Counted from the first letter of the stretch, positions 48,619 through 57,644 are shown. The stretch is DNA of 64,000 bases from Acidovorax radicis (GCF_020510705.1 NZ_CP075184.1:1674001-1738000), one strand, 5' to 3'. Program-made: numbers and translations. Notes: generated by a model not told the origin, from the letters alone.

Positions 48619-50100
48619 TTAGACCGAGCGGCTGCGAGCCAACGGGGGATTCTTGGCAAAGTAGCGTGTGATGCCGCGCATCAGGGCATTGGCCAGCTGC
48701 TCTTGGTAGGCGCTGCTGCGCAGGCGCTTTTCTTCGTCAGGGTTGCTGATGAAAGCGGTCTCCACCAGCACACTGGGAATGTCAGGGGCCTTGAGCACGG
48801 CAAAACCCGCCTGTTCCACGCGCGGCTTGTGCAGCTTGCCGACGTTACCGATCTCGCCGAGCAACACGGTGCCCAGCTTGAGGCTGTCATTGATTTGTGC
48901 GGTGGTGCTCATGTCGAGCAGCGCGCGCTGCACATGCTGGTCTTTGGACTGCACGTTGATGCCGCCCACCAGATCGGCCTGGTTCTCCTTGTTCGCCAGC
49001 CAGCGGGCCGCCGTGCTGGACGCACCGCCCTGGCTCAGTGCAAACACACTGGCGCCCCGTGCGTCGGGGTTCGTGAAGGCGTCCGCATGAATGCTCACGA
49101 ACAGGTCGGCCTGCACGCGCCGGGCCTTTTGCACGCGGGTGCCCAGGGGCACGAAGTAGTCGCCGTCGCGCGTGAGGTAGGCGCGCATGGGGTTGCCGCC
49201 CACGGTGGTGGCGTTGATGCGGTCGCGCAGCAGGTGGGCCACGCGCAGCACCACGTCTTTCTCGCGCGTGCCAGCGGGGCCGATGGCGCCGGGGTCTTCG
49301 CCGCCATGGCCAGGGTCCAGCGCCACGATGATGATGCGGTCGGTTTCTGTGGCGGTAGCGCGATTGTTGGCAGCGCGTGGGGTCGCCGTGGGGGCCGGTG
49401 ACGCGGGTGGTGGTGGCGCCACGGGTGCTGCAGCCACCACGGGCGGCGGGGCGCTGGGCGAGGCGGTGTTGGAGAGGGGACTGCCGGGGCTGGCGTTGCG
49501 CTGTGCAATCAGGTCGCCCAGCGGGTCTTGGCCGGCTGGCGGCGTGGTGTTGCGCTCAGTCCGGCCGAGGGGCGTTGGGGCGGGTGCCGGGGCAAACGCC
49601 GTGGGCGAGGTGGTGGGCGCTTCACGCAGCCGCTCGGCAATCAGTGCTTCCAGCGGGTCCACCGGCGCTGCGGGGTACAGGTCAAACACCAGACGGTGCC
49701 GGTAGGCCGCCACGGGGGGCAGGGTGAACACCTGCGGCATGGCCGCCTGTTTGAGGTCCACCACCAGGCGCACCACGCCGGGCGCGTTCTGGCCCACGCG
49801 GATGCCTGCGATGTTCGGGTCGTCGGGTTTGACCTTGGCCACCAGCTCACGCAGCTCGGGGCTCAGGTCGATGCCTTCGATGTCCACGGCCAGGCGGGGT
49901 GGCGTGGTCACGAAAAACTGCTTGGCCACCAGCGCTCCATCGGATTCGATGGTGACGCGCGAGTACTCGGGTGCGGGCCAGACGCGCACCGCCACGATGG
50001 TGGCGCCGCGCGCGATCTGCTGGGTGCCCAGCAGCAGGACCAAGCTGCCCGCCTGCAAAACGGCGCGGCGAGAGGGCGCTGGTGGGGGGCGGCGGCTCAT
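48619..50100 (-). CDS. amiC: N-acetylmuramoyl-L-alanine amidase, AmiC type, Tat-exported
   Basis: A 493-residue periplasmic amidase that cuts the peptide stem from peptidoglycan during daughter-cell separation. Twin-arginine signal: SRRAVLQAGSLVLLLG. The AMIN targeting domain covers about residues 35-150. A Pro/Ala-rich linker follows to about 250. The zinc Amidase_3 domain has IVALDPGHGGEDPGAIG (His, Glu), SIHADAF (His) and the catalytic Glu in VLVETAFISNPDEE. It lies downstream of tsaE, as amiB does in E. coli. Confidence 0.95.
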   Translation of the reverse strand: MSRRPPPAPSRRAVLQAGSLVLLLGTQQIARGATIVAVRVWPAPEYSRVTIESDGALVAKQFFVTTPPRLAVDIEGIDLSPELRELVAKVKPDDPNIAGIRVGQNAPGVVRLVVDLKQAAMPQVFTLPPVAAYRHRLVFDLYPAAPVDPLEALIAERLREAPTTSPTAFAPAPAPTPLGRTERNTTPPAGQDPLGDLIAQRNASPGSPLSNTASPSAPPPVVAAAPVAPPPPASPAPTATPRAANNRATATETDRIIIVALDPGHGGEDPGAIGPAGTREKDVVLRVAHLLRDRINATTVGGNPMRAYLTRDGDYFVPLGTRVQKARRVQADLFVSIHADAFTNPDARGASVFALSQGGASSTAARWLANKENQADLVGGINVQSKDQHVQRALLDMSTTAQINDSLKLGTVLLGEIGNVGKLHKPRVEQAGFAVLKAPDIPSVLVETAFISNPDEEKRLRSSAYQEQLANALMRGITRYFAKNPPLARSRSV

Positions 50101-50174
50101 GCGTTCACTCCCTTCCGATCATCCATTGCGCAGCCCATGAAACTGGCGCGGCCCACGCCAACGTCAACGCCAGC

Positions 50175-50293
50175 GCCAGCGCCAGCGCACCCGTAGAACC
50201 GGCTTTGCCGGGCCACTGGGTGTGTCCCACTCCCGCGTCGCGCAGCGGGGCGAGAGAGGGGGACGACGCGATGCGGCTCAGGGGGTGTTTCAT
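50175..50293 (-). repeat. Dispersed 115-bp CACCCCCTGAGCCGC element, copy 1
   Basis: Read on the minus strand it opens AACACCCCCTGAGCCGC and runs through CGCTGCGCG and GGGACACACCC to ACGGGTGCGCTGGC. It matches the plus-strand element at 60445-60560 along its whole length with scattered substitutions. It fills the gap between tsaE and amiC. Confidence 0.8.
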
Positions 50294-50832
50294 TTCAGTC
50301 CTTGCAGCAAGCTGCACCCTGCAGGGGTGTGGGCATGCAGTGTGACTTTCCTTTCGGTGTCATCAATTGCTTCAATGTGTATAGCAAGGTCGGCAAGCGG
50401 TGTAAGCGCTGCAGCCTTTTCCGGCCATTCTGCCACCTTGAGGCCGGGGTTGGCAAAAATGTCCCTGAAACCGGCGTCTTCCCACTCGCGGGGGTCGTCA
50501 AAGCGGTAAAAGTCAAAGTGCCAGATGGCGACGCCCGGTGTTTCGTGGGGCTCCACCACCGCATAGGTGGGGCTCTTGATGCGCCCCTGCACACCCATTG
50601 CCCTCAGCAGGTGCCGCACCAGCGTGGTCTTGCCGGCGCCCAGGTCGCCGTGCAAGGTGATGAAGGCATTGCCAATGCCGGGTTGGGCGGCAAGTTGGCG
50701 TGCGAAGGCGTCTGTGTCGTCCTCGCTGTGCCAGGTGGCATGGCGCGTGGTGGCGCAGGCGTGATCGATTGCTTGATCGGCAGCGGGTGCGCCGGTTTCT
50801 ACAATCGGGTCAGTATGTGGTGCAACAGTCAA
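50290..50832 (-). CDS. tsaE: tRNA threonylcarbamoyladenosine biosynthesis ATPase TsaE
   Basis: A 180-residue P-loop ATPase that drives the TsaBD complex making t6A37 in tRNA. Landmarks are the Walker A region LHGDLGAGKTTLVRHLL, KSPTYAVVEPHE (switch) and WHFDFYRFDDPREWEDAGF, all diagnostic. The start is not obvious. A TTG at 50832 with GAGGA 7 nt upstream is the best choice and overlaps the divergent queG start by 18 bp. The N-terminal 40 residues are poorly conserved. Confidence 0.93.
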   Translation of the reverse strand: MTVAPHTDPIVETGAPAADQAIDHACATTRHATWHSEDDTDAFARQLAAQPGIGNAFITLHGDLGAGKTTLVRHLLRAMGVQGRIKSPTYAVVEPHETPGVAIWHFDFYRFDDPREWEDAGFRDIFANPGLKVAEWPEKAAALTPLADLAIHIEAIDDTERKVTLHAHTPAGCSLLQGLK

Positions 50833-51897
50833 CTCGTTCCTCAAATGCAGGAGTGGGCCCGCGAACTGGGATTTTCCCAAATCGGCGTGGCGGGGGTAGA
50901 CCTGTCTGCCGCAGAGCCCGGCCTTGCGGCCTGGCTCGCGCAGGGGTTTCATGGTGACATGCATTACATGGCATCACACGGCCTCAAGCGGGCGCGGCCC
51001 TCTGAGCTCGTGCCCGGCACCGTGAGCGTGATCACGGCACGCATGGATTATTTGCCGCGCGACACGGGTCAGCGCGCGCAGGAGCAGGGTTGGCAAGCAT
51101 TCGAGATGGGCCGCCTCGCCCGCCCGCACGAGGGCATTGTGTCGGTCTATGCCCGGGGGCGCGATTATCACAAGGTGCTGCGTGCGCGCCTGCAAAAACT
51201 GAGCGACCGCATCGCCGAGGCGATTGGCCCCTTCGGGCACCGCGTGTTCACCGACTCGGCGCCGGTGCTTGAAGCCGAGCTGGCCTCGCGCAGTGGCCAG
51301 GGCTGGCGCGGCAAACACACGCTGGTGCTCAACCGCGAGGCGGGGTCCACGTTTTTCCTGGGTGAAATCTATGTGGACATGGCCTTGCCGCCGAGTGCCC
51401 CCGTGACGGCGCACTGCGGCAGCTGCACGGCCTGTATAGATGTGTGCCCCACGCAGGCCATCATTGCGCCGCACCGGCTGGATGCGCGGCGCTGCATCTC
51501 GTACCTGACCATCGAACACCCAGGCCCCATCCCGCTGGAGCTGCGGCCCCTGCTGGCCAATCGCATCTACGGCTGCGATGACTGCCAGCTCATCTGCCCC
51601 TGGAACAAGTTCGCCCAGGTCAGCCGCTTGCCCGATTTTGACGAGCGCAAGGGCCTGTCGGGCCAGCAACTGGTGCACCTGTTTGCATGGGATGAGGCCA
51701 CTTTCTTGCGCATGACCGAAGGCGGCCCCATCCGCCGCATTGGCCATGAGCGCTGGCTGCGCAATGTGGCGGTGGCATTGGGCAACGCGCTGCACGCCAC
51801 CGGCGACCCGGCTTTGCGCGCCGCGCTGCACTCGCGCGCAGAAGACACAAGCGTGCTGGTGCGCGAGCATGTGGCCTGGGCCCTGGGTTTTGAATGA
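50815..51897 (+). CDS. queG: Epoxyqueuosine reductase
   Basis: A 360-residue cobalamin- and Fe-S-dependent enzyme that reduces epoxyqueuosine to queuosine in tRNA. The two ferredoxin motifs are CGSCTACIDVCPTQAI and CDDCQLICPWNKFA. The N-terminal domain holds the cobalamin site, and the C-terminus is HEAT-like (GHERWLRNVAVALGNAL). ATGs at 50815 and 50845 are both possible. It is divergent from tsaE. Confidence 0.95.
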   Translation: MWCNSQLVPQMQEWARELGFSQIGVAGVDLSAAEPGLAAWLAQGFHGDMHYMASHGLKRARPSELVPGTVSVITARMDYLPRDTGQRAQEQGWQAFEMGRLARPHEGIVSVYARGRDYHKVLRARLQKLSDRIAEAIGPFGHRVFTDSAPVLEAELASRSGQGWRGKHTLVLNREAGSTFFLGEIYVDMALPPSAPVTAHCGSCTACIDVCPTQAIIAPHRLDARRCISYLTIEHPGPIPLELRPLLANRIYGCDDCQLICPWNKFAQVSRLPDFDERKGLSGQQLVHLFAWDEATFLRMTEGGPIRRIGHERWLRNVAVALGNALHATGDPALRAALHSRAEDTSVLVREHVAWALGFE

Positions 51898-51901
51898 AAT
51901 T

Positions 51902-51947
51902 GGCCGATAGCGCTTATGGGTAAAGCGCTAGTGGCTATAAAAAAATG
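51902..51947 (-). repeat. Dispersed GCGCTT palindrome, copy C (intergenic)
   Basis: TAGCGCTT (51908-51915) pairs with AAGCGCTA (51923-51930), 7-nt loop, with flank GTGGCTATAAAAAAA. It lies 4 bp after the queG stop, facing the end of the GDSL esterase gene. Confidence 0.8.
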
Positions 51948-52029
51948 AGCGTTGAGATGCGAATGGCTGGTGGGCGTTAACGCTTGTCCAGCCTTTCGCT
52001 TTTTTGTGCTTTTTGAGCGTTTCAGGCGC

Positions 52030-52725
52030 TCACACCAGCAAACCGCTGTCTTTGAGCGTGCCCACCAGCCCCTGCACAAACTGTGCATACCCCGCTGCGT
52101 TGGCATGCACGGTGTCTGCGCGCAGCCGCTCGTTGGCCAGCACGGTCGACCAGCCTTTGCGATGCAGCGGTATCTTGAGTTCGTCGGCAAGCTCTTCGTA
52201 CATCGGGTGGTCGCTCAAGCGGCCCGCCGCCGCCATCAGTGATAGCTCGGGCACGGCTACCAGCAGCACCTGGGCGCCGCTGGCCTGGGCGTCGGTGCAG
52301 ATCTGGCGAACGTGTGTGCGGGTGGTGGATGCGTTTTGTCGGCGCAGAAAATCGTTGCCCCCAATGCTCACGATCACCAGTGCGGGCTGGTGTGTTTGCA
52401 GCAGCGCGGGCAACCGGGCCAGTGCCTGGGCCGAGGTGTCGCCCGACACGCCTGCGTTGACGACCTTCCACTCCGTCAGGCCCTGCAGCACTGCGGGATA
52501 GGCCGCGTCGGGCGACGCGCCCACGCCAGAGGTCAGCGAATCGCCCAGTGCCAGCACGCTCGCCCCTGCCGCAATGGCCTGGGCCTTGGGCGGCTTGCGA
52601 CCACAGGCCACTAGCGCGGGCAGACCAGCGGCGAGCAGCGTGACCCCTAGCAGTTGGCGGCGTGCGAGATCGGGATGCGGAGCAGGCGCTGCACGTGTGG
52701 TAGGTGTGGTGGACGTGGTGTTCAT
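52030..52725 (-). CDS. GDSL-type esterase/lysophospholipase, lipoprotein (TesA-like)
   Basis: A 231-residue SGNH hydrolase. The signal region ARRQLLGVTLLAAG ends in lipobox LVAC, so it is probably anchored in the membrane, unlike soluble E. coli TesA. Blocks are LALGDSLTSGVG (nucleophile Ser), GVSGDTSAQAL (Gly), SIGGNDFLRR (Asn) and ADTVHANAAGY (Asp, His). The start overlaps the permease stop (ATGA), so the two genes are translationally coupled. Confidence 0.9.
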   Translation of the reverse strand: MNTTSTTPTTRAAPAPHPDLARRQLLGVTLLAAGLPALVACGRKPPKAQAIAAGASVLALGDSLTSGVGASPDAAYPAVLQGLTEWKVVNAGVSGDTSAQALARLPALLQTHQPALVIVSIGGNDFLRRQNASTTRTHVRQICTDAQASGAQVLLVAVPELSLMAAAGRLSDHPMYEELADELKIPLHRKGWSTVLANERLRADTVHANAAGYAQFVQGLVGTLKDSGLLV

Positions 52726-53627
52726 CGCAAGAATCCCAAGGCAAATGGCAGGCTCACCACGCCCAGCAAGGTGGACAGCGTCACTAGCCCTGCCACATAC
52801 GGCCCGTTGTAGCCCATGCGTGCTGCCAGCACGTAGCAGGTGGACGCGGTGGGCAGCGCAGAAAAAGCCAGCAGCACCGTGGTTTGTACGGCATCCAGCC
52901 GAAAAAGAAGGGCCATCAAGAACGCCAGCAAGGGCTGCACCAGATGGCGAATGGCCAGCACACACACGCTCAGTGTTTTGCCGCGTGTGAGCAGCCCAAA
53001 CTGCAGGCCGGCACCGGCGGCCATCAGCCCCAGCGCCAGCGATGCAGCGCTGATGCGGCTGACCGTGGGCAGCGCCCACTCGGGGATGGTGAACCCCAGC
53101 AGGTTGGCCACGAGCCCCGAGCCCGTGGCGATGATCAGCGGGTTGCGCAACAGCTCGCGCGCAAAGCTGTGGTGGCCGTGCCGCGCCATGGGCCACACGG
53201 CAGCCACGTTGAACAGCGGCACACACACGCCGATCAACACCGCGATCATCAGCAGGCCCTGGGCACCGGCCAGCCGCTCGGCAATGGCCAGGCCGATGAA
53301 CGAGTTGAACCGAAAGGCCACCTGCGCACTGGCGGCGTGGTCGCGCACATCCAGGCGCTTGCCGAGCCACGGCCAGTGCGGCAGGCTGTACGCCAGTGCA
53401 ATGCCGCTGACACCCGACAACAGGCCCGCAGCGATCAGGCCCGACGCAGCGCCCACGTCCACCGGGCTTTTGACGATGGACTGGAACAGCAGCACCGGGA
53501 AAAGCAGGTAGTACACCAGGCTCTCCACCGGCTGCCACACCGAGCGGTTGAGTGCGGTGTACCGGCAGATCAGGTAGCCGAAAAGGATGAGGGAAAAATC
53601 GGGGAGCAGAAGCTGGGCGTAGTTCAC
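52722..53627 (-). CDS. AEC-family auxin-efflux-carrier-like permease
   Basis: A 301-residue membrane permease with about ten helices in two repeats. It has the AEC pattern of an N-terminal YYLLFPVLLFQSIVKSPVD segment, the central NPLIIATGSGLVANLLG and the C-terminal LLAFSALPTASTCYVLAARMG. Bacterial relatives export small organic acids such as malate, malonate or citrate. A GTG start at 53627 fits the first helix. It is followed by the GDSL esterase gene with a 4-nt overlap. The 275 bp upstream, before the Bug gene, hold nothing else I can support. Confidence 0.88.
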   Translation of the reverse strand: MNYAQLLLPDFSLILFGYLICRYTALNRSVWQPVESLVYYLLFPVLLFQSIVKSPVDVGAASGLIAAGLLSGVSGIALAYSLPHWPWLGKRLDVRDHAASAQVAFRFNSFIGLAIAERLAGAQGLLMIAVLIGVCVPLFNVAAVWPMARHGHHSFARELLRNPLIIATGSGLVANLLGFTIPEWALPTVSRISAASLALGLMAAGAGLQFGLLTRGKTLSVCVLAIRHLVQPLLAFLMALLFRLDAVQTTVLLAFSALPTASTCYVLAARMGYNGPYVAGLVTLSTLLGVVSLPFALGFLR

Positions 53628-53902
53628 GCACCGAGAATACTTGATGCATGGCAAGCTCTTGGGGCACTGCTGGAGGCGGCCGCTGGATGTGCCAGCCAGC
53701 ACGTGCTGGCAGGTGCATGGCGTTGTATGCAATGGTGGTGCGCGCAACGGGGTCACCGGGCAGCAAGCCACCGCGCATTGACGCGATAGCAAGCGATCAG
53801 CGCCGTGTCTAGGGTTAGCCCTTATGTGGAATCCGCAGGGCATTTTGGCGTGCATTGCGCATACCATCCAGGCTGTTTGTCACCCCCATAAAGGAGAACT
53901 CA

Positions 53903-54865
53903 ATGCATCGTCGTCAATGGTTTGCGCTGACACTGGCTGTGGCTGCTGGCTCTGCAGCGGCACAAGGCTACCCCAACAAGGTGATCCGCCTGATCGTGCC
54001 TTTTGCACCGGGTGGCACCACCGACATCGTCGCGCGCGTGATCGCCGACCCGCTGGGCAAGGCGCTGGGCCAGACCGTGATTGTGGACAACAAGGCCGGT
54101 GGTGGCGGCATCGTGGGTGCCGCCGAGCTGGTCCGGGCCAACCCGGACGGCTACACGCTGGGGGTGGCCACGGTGTCCACCACGGCGGCCAACCCGGCCA
54201 TCAACCCCAAGACGCCCTACAACCCGCTGACGGACTTCACGCCCATCATCAACATTGCGGCGACCCCCAACATCATTGCGGTCAACCCTGCCTTTCCGGC
54301 CAAGGACTACAAGTCGTTTGTGGCCGAGCTCAAGAAGTCGCCCGGCAAATATTCTTATTCCTCGTCGGGCACGGGCGGCATTGGTCACCTGCAGATGGAG
54401 CTGTATAAGAATCTGTCCAACACCTTCGTCACGCACATTCCGTACCGTGGTGCGGGCCCGGCGCTGAACGACACCGTGGCGGGCCAGGTGCCGATGATTT
54501 TTGACAACCTGCCGTCGGCCCTGCCATTCATCCGGGAAAACCGCCTGGTGCCGATTGTGGTGGCCGCACCGCATCGCGTGGCCGCGTTGCCCAATGTGCC
54601 TACCTTCAAGGAGCTCGGCCTGGAGCCCGTGAATCGCATGGCTTACTACGGCATCGTGGGCCCCAAGGGTTTGCCCAAGGACATCGTTGACAAGATCAAC
54701 GCCGGCGTGCGCAAAGCCCTGGAAGATGCGGCCGTGAAAAAACGCATCGAAGACACGGGCTCCCTGGTTGTCGGCAATACGCCTGAGCAGTTTGCCGAGC
54801 AGATCAAGGCCGAATTCGCCGTCTACAAAGACGTGGTGGTCAAGCAGAAGCTGACGCTGGAATAA
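53903..54865 (+). CDS. Bug-family tripartite tricarboxylate-type solute receptor
   Basis: A 320-residue periplasmic receptor (TctC/Bug). The signal peptide [21 protein letters not shown] precedes the mature start [30 protein letters not shown], diagnostic when split into IVPFAPGG and the ligand-helix TDIVARV. Later motifs are [10 protein letters not shown] and NLPSALPFI. Many betaproteobacterial Bug receptors are orphans without adjacent TctA/TctB membrane subunits, as here, and the ligand is unknown. The ATG has AAGGAG upstream. Confidence 0.93.
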   Translation: MHRRQWFALTLAVAAGSAAAQGYPNKVIRLIVPFAPGGTTDIVARVIADPLGKALGQTVIVDNKAGGGGIVGAAELVRANPDGYTLGVATVSTTAANPAINPKTPYNPLTDFTPIINIAATPNIIAVNPAFPAKDYKSFVAELKKSPGKYSYSSSGTGGIGHLQMELYKNLSNTFVTHIPYRGAGPALNDTVAGQVPMIFDNLPSALPFIRENRLVPIVVAAPHRVAALPNVPTFKELGLEPVNRMAYYGIVGPKGLPKDIVDKINAGVRKALEDAAVKKRIEDTGSLVVGNTPEQFAEQIKAEFAVYKDVVVKQKLTLE

Positions 54866-54894
54866 TCGACCGGCGCTTTTGCTCGCAAAAAGCA

Positions 54895-54961
54895 ACCCAC
54901 GCCGCCCAAGCTACCCACGCCGCCCAAGCTACCCAAGCCGCCCAAGCTACCCAAGCCGCCC
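54895..54961 (+). repeat. 18-bp tandem repeat, 3.7 copies
   Basis: Units start at 54895, 54913, 54931 and 54949, with sequence ACCCA(C/A)GCCGCCCAAGCT. Each unit contains the GCCGCCC left arm of the terminator that follows, as if the arm had been duplicated by slippage. Confidence 0.9.
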
Positions 54962-54983
54962 GTTTTTCGCGGGCGGCTTTTTT
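54953..54983 (+). terminator. Rho-independent terminator after the Bug receptor gene
   Basis: AAGCCGCCCG (54953-54962) pairs with CGGGCGGCTT (54970-54979), 7-nt loop, ending in a T-run to 54983. It overlaps the last unit of the tandem repeat and ends 17 bp before xerD. Confidence 0.92.
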
Positions 54984-55000
54984 ACGTGCTATGTTTTTGC

Positions 55001-55900
55001 ATGCTTATACCCAGCGCTGATGCCATAGATGCTTTTGTCGACGCCCTGTGGCTGGAAGACGGCCTGTCGCGCAACACGCTGGCCGCCTACCGGCGCGACC
55101 TCACGCTGTATGCGCAGTGGCTGGCAGAGCAGCAACCCCCGCTGGTGCTGGACGAGACCGCCGAGCACCACCTGCAGGGCTACTTCGCCGCGCGGCATGC
55201 ACAAACCCGTGCCACGTCGGCCAATCGGCGCCTGACAGTGCTGCGGCGCTACTTTCACTGGGCGCTGCGTGAGCGGCGCACCAGCGCCGACCCCACCTTG
55301 CGGCTCACGGCGGCCCGCCAGCCTCTGCGTGTGCCCAAGACGCTTTCGCAGGCCCAGGTAGAGGCCCTGCTGATGGCGCCCGATCTGGGCAATCCGCTGG
55401 GTTTGCGCGACCGCACCATGCTGGAGCTGATGTATGCCAGTGGGCTGCGGGTGAGCGAGCTGGTCACGCTCAAGACGTTTCAGCTGGGGCTCAACGAAGG
55501 CGTACTTCGGGTGATGGGCAAAGGCAGCAAGGAGCGCCTGGTGCCATTTGGCGAAGAGGCCCGCCAGTGGCTCAACCGGTATCTGGCCGAGGCGCGGGGC
55601 ACCATTTTGGGAGGGCAGCAAACCGACGACCTGTTCGTTACCCATCGCGGCAGCGGCATGACGCGGGCGATGTTCTGGGTCATCGTCAAAAAATGGGCCC
55701 ACGTGGCTGGCATCTTGGTGCCGCTGTCGCCCCACACGTTGCGCCATGCATTCGCCACGCACTTGCTCAACCACGGCGCAGACCTGCGTGTGGTGCAGTT
55801 GCTGCTGGGCCATGCGGATATTTCCACCACCACCATCTACACCCATGTGGCGCGGGAGCGGCTCAAGTCCCTGCATGCCGAGCACCACCCGCGTGGGTAA
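55001..55900 (+). CDS. xerD: Site-specific tyrosine recombinase XerD
   Basis: A 299-residue recombinase that with XerC resolves chromosome dimers at dif. The N-terminal SAM-like core domain (about residues 5-90) contains GLSRNTLAAYRRDL. The catalytic domain has R in ASGLRVSELVTL, then Lys, H-x-x-R in SPHTLRHAFATHLL, H in LGHADISTT and the nucleophile Tyr in TTIYTHVA. The ATG at 55001 is preferred over the GTG at 54986, which overlaps the terminator. Confidence 0.94.
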   Translation: MLIPSADAIDAFVDALWLEDGLSRNTLAAYRRDLTLYAQWLAEQQPPLVLDETAEHHLQGYFAARHAQTRATSANRRLTVLRRYFHWALRERRTSADPTLRLTAARQPLRVPKTLSQAQVEALLMAPDLGNPLGLRDRTMLELMYASGLRVSELVTLKTFQLGLNEGVLRVMGKGSKERLVPFGEEARQWLNRYLAEARGTILGGQQTDDLFVTHRGSGMTRAMFWVIVKKWAHVAGILVPLSPHTLRHAFATHLLNHGADLRVVQLLLGHADISTTTIYTHVARERLKSLHAEHHPRG

Positions 55901-55958
55901 GAAAAAGCCAAAAGCGCCGCGCCTCGCATGCGCCCTTTGCGCGCGGGCAAAAATGCAA

Positions 55959-55983
55959 CAGGCCCTGCGATAGCCAGGGCCTG
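55959..55983. terminator. Hairpin between convergent xerD and EAL-HDOD genes
   Basis: CAGGCCCTG (55959-55967) and CAGGGCCTG (55975-55983) form a perfect 9-bp stem with a 7-nt loop. There is no T-run on either side, so termination strength is uncertain. Confidence 0.5.
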
Positions 55984-56081
55984 ATGAAAAGCACGAAGAC
56001 AACGAAGGTCCATCGCGACGGGAAAAGCCGGCCCGGTGGCGACCTGCGGCCTTGTGACCTGTCGCCCCGCGCGACGCAGGC

Positions 56082-57362
56082 CTAGTCTTCGTTCAGGCTC
56101 TCTGCCCAGGTGAGTGCTTGCAGGTGGGCCCAGTTCACCTGGCGGTTGGACAGGTGCAAGGCTTCGGCATTTTTGGCGAAGGCGGCTTCATCGCCACTTT
56201 CGCAGGCGCGGGTCAGCTCCAGGAAGGGGGCAAACACGCCGGTGCCACGCAGCAAGGCATCCATCACGGGTTCGGGCAGGGCCACGGATTCGAGAGCCTT
56301 CTCCAGCGGCACGCCCAGCATGGTGTCCAGCAGCGAGAACACGCCCACCACGAAGGCGTTGTCGCATTCCTCGGGCGGCAGCAGCTCGGCAGCCAGCAGC
56401 TCCATCAACCGGCCGCGCACCACGGCAGTCTGGCCCACTGCGGGTGGCGCACCACCGGCGCGGGAGGTGGTCATGAGCAGGGCGGCCCAACGGAAGAGCT
56501 TCTTGAGCCCCAAAATCATCACCGCATGCCGGAACGACGTGATTTCGCACGACAGCCCGAACCCTGACGAGTTGATGAACCGCAGCAAGTTGAAAGACAG
56601 CGTGGGGTCTTTTTTGAGCAGGTCTTCGATCTCGCCCGTGCTGGCTTGCTTGCGCACCAGGTTGATGAGCTGAATGATGGTGGCCTGTGAAGGGCGGATC
56701 GTGGTGGCCTTCACAAGCGACGGGCGCGCAAACCAGTAGCCCTGGAACAGCTTGACCCCGAGGTCGCGCATCAGTTCGTATTGCTCGGCGGTTTCTACTT
56801 TTTCAGCGACCAGCGTGGCCTTGCTGTGGGTCGTGGCAAATTTGACCAGGGGCCCCGCGAGTTCAGGCTTGAAGGCCTGCATGTCGAGCTTGATGAACGC
56901 TGCCAGCGGCAGCCAGCTGGTGTAGGCACGGCGCAATGCCTGTTGGTCAAAGGCCAACCGAAAGCCGCGTGTGCGCAGGGCCTCCAGTGTGGGTATGCGG
57001 CCTTCGATTTCTTCGGGCGTTGCGCTTTCGGGCAGGGGGGGGACTTCCAGTACGACCTTGTCGGGGTGGATCAGCTCAAGGTGCCCCCCTGAAAGGCTGT
57101 CGTGGGTACAGTTGATGAAGACGGTTTTTTTGCCCACCAGCGCTTCGGTGCCCGCGTAGGACAGGGCGTTGAACAGCAGCGCGGCATCGCTGGCTGCCGT
57201 GTGCGAGTCCGAAGCGGTGGATCGGTCAAACAGCTCGTAGCCATAGACGGCACGGGCTTCGTCCACGATGGCCTGGCGGGCGATGATGGCAAGGTTTTCG
57301 TCTACGGGCTCAACTGCCGGAGGTGCGTCTTGCGTGGCGTCTGATTCAGGTGTGCTCGACAT
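56082..57362 (-). CDS. Degenerate EAL domain plus HDOD domain protein, paralogue 1
   Basis: A 426-residue protein. The N-terminal EAL-like half (about residues 25-225) keeps the fold marks LDMQAF, EKVETAEQYELM and FQGYWFARP, but has ELFDR in place of EAL-x-R and lacks the DDFG-type metal motif. It should therefore not cut cyclic di-GMP. The C-terminal HDOD domain (about 230-420) has FNLLRFINSSGFGLSCEITS and LGLKKLFRWAALL. Such proteins act as regulators of motility, biofilm or the cell cycle. The gene is a tandem duplicate of the gene at 57645. The start at 57362 gives MSSTPESDATQ. Confidence 0.88.
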   Translation of the reverse strand: MSSTPESDATQDAPPAVEPVDENLAIIARQAIVDEARAVYGYELFDRSTASDSHTAASDAALLFNALSYAGTEALVGKKTVFINCTHDSLSGGHLELIHPDKVVLEVPPLPESATPEEIEGRIPTLEALRTRGFRLAFDQQALRRAYTSWLPLAAFIKLDMQAFKPELAGPLVKFATTHSKATLVAEKVETAEQYELMRDLGVKLFQGYWFARPSLVKATTIRPSQATIIQLINLVRKQASTGEIEDLLKKDPTLSFNLLRFINSSGFGLSCEITSFRHAVMILGLKKLFRWAALLMTTSRAGGAPPAVGQTAVVRGRLMELLAAELLPPEECDNAFVVGVFSLLDTMLGVPLEKALESVALPEPVMDALLRGTGVFAPFLELTRACESGDEAAFAKNAEALHLSNRQVNWAHLQALTWAESLNED

Positions 57363-57644
57363 GAGGTCCGCTGTAGTGAAGATCGGGGTCTGAGAGGCGG
57401 TCGGGCTTGGAAGGCGTCGGTGGAAGAAGCACCCCTGTGGTCTGCTTTTTCTCCGTCTTCGTGCCCCATGGCCGGGCCATGGGGCTGCGAACCCGGCAAA
57501 AACTGTCCTCAACGGGGGCAATGTTTGCTGATCGACGCTCCAAGCCCGACGGCCTTCAGACCGATTCTAGACTGGTGCGCTTCAGAAGCGAACCACTGCT
57601 TGGCAATCCAGGCCAATGGCCCGCGCTGTGAGCGACGGTGCCGT

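Noticed and set aside
54895..54961. Possible CRISPR array
   Set aside because: The 18-bp units are directly adjacent with no spacers, and there are no cas genes in the window.
57363..57644. A small gene in the gap between the EAL-HDOD paralogues
   Set aside because: The longest frames are Arg/Cys/Pro-rich and overlap gene ends without a ribosome site.
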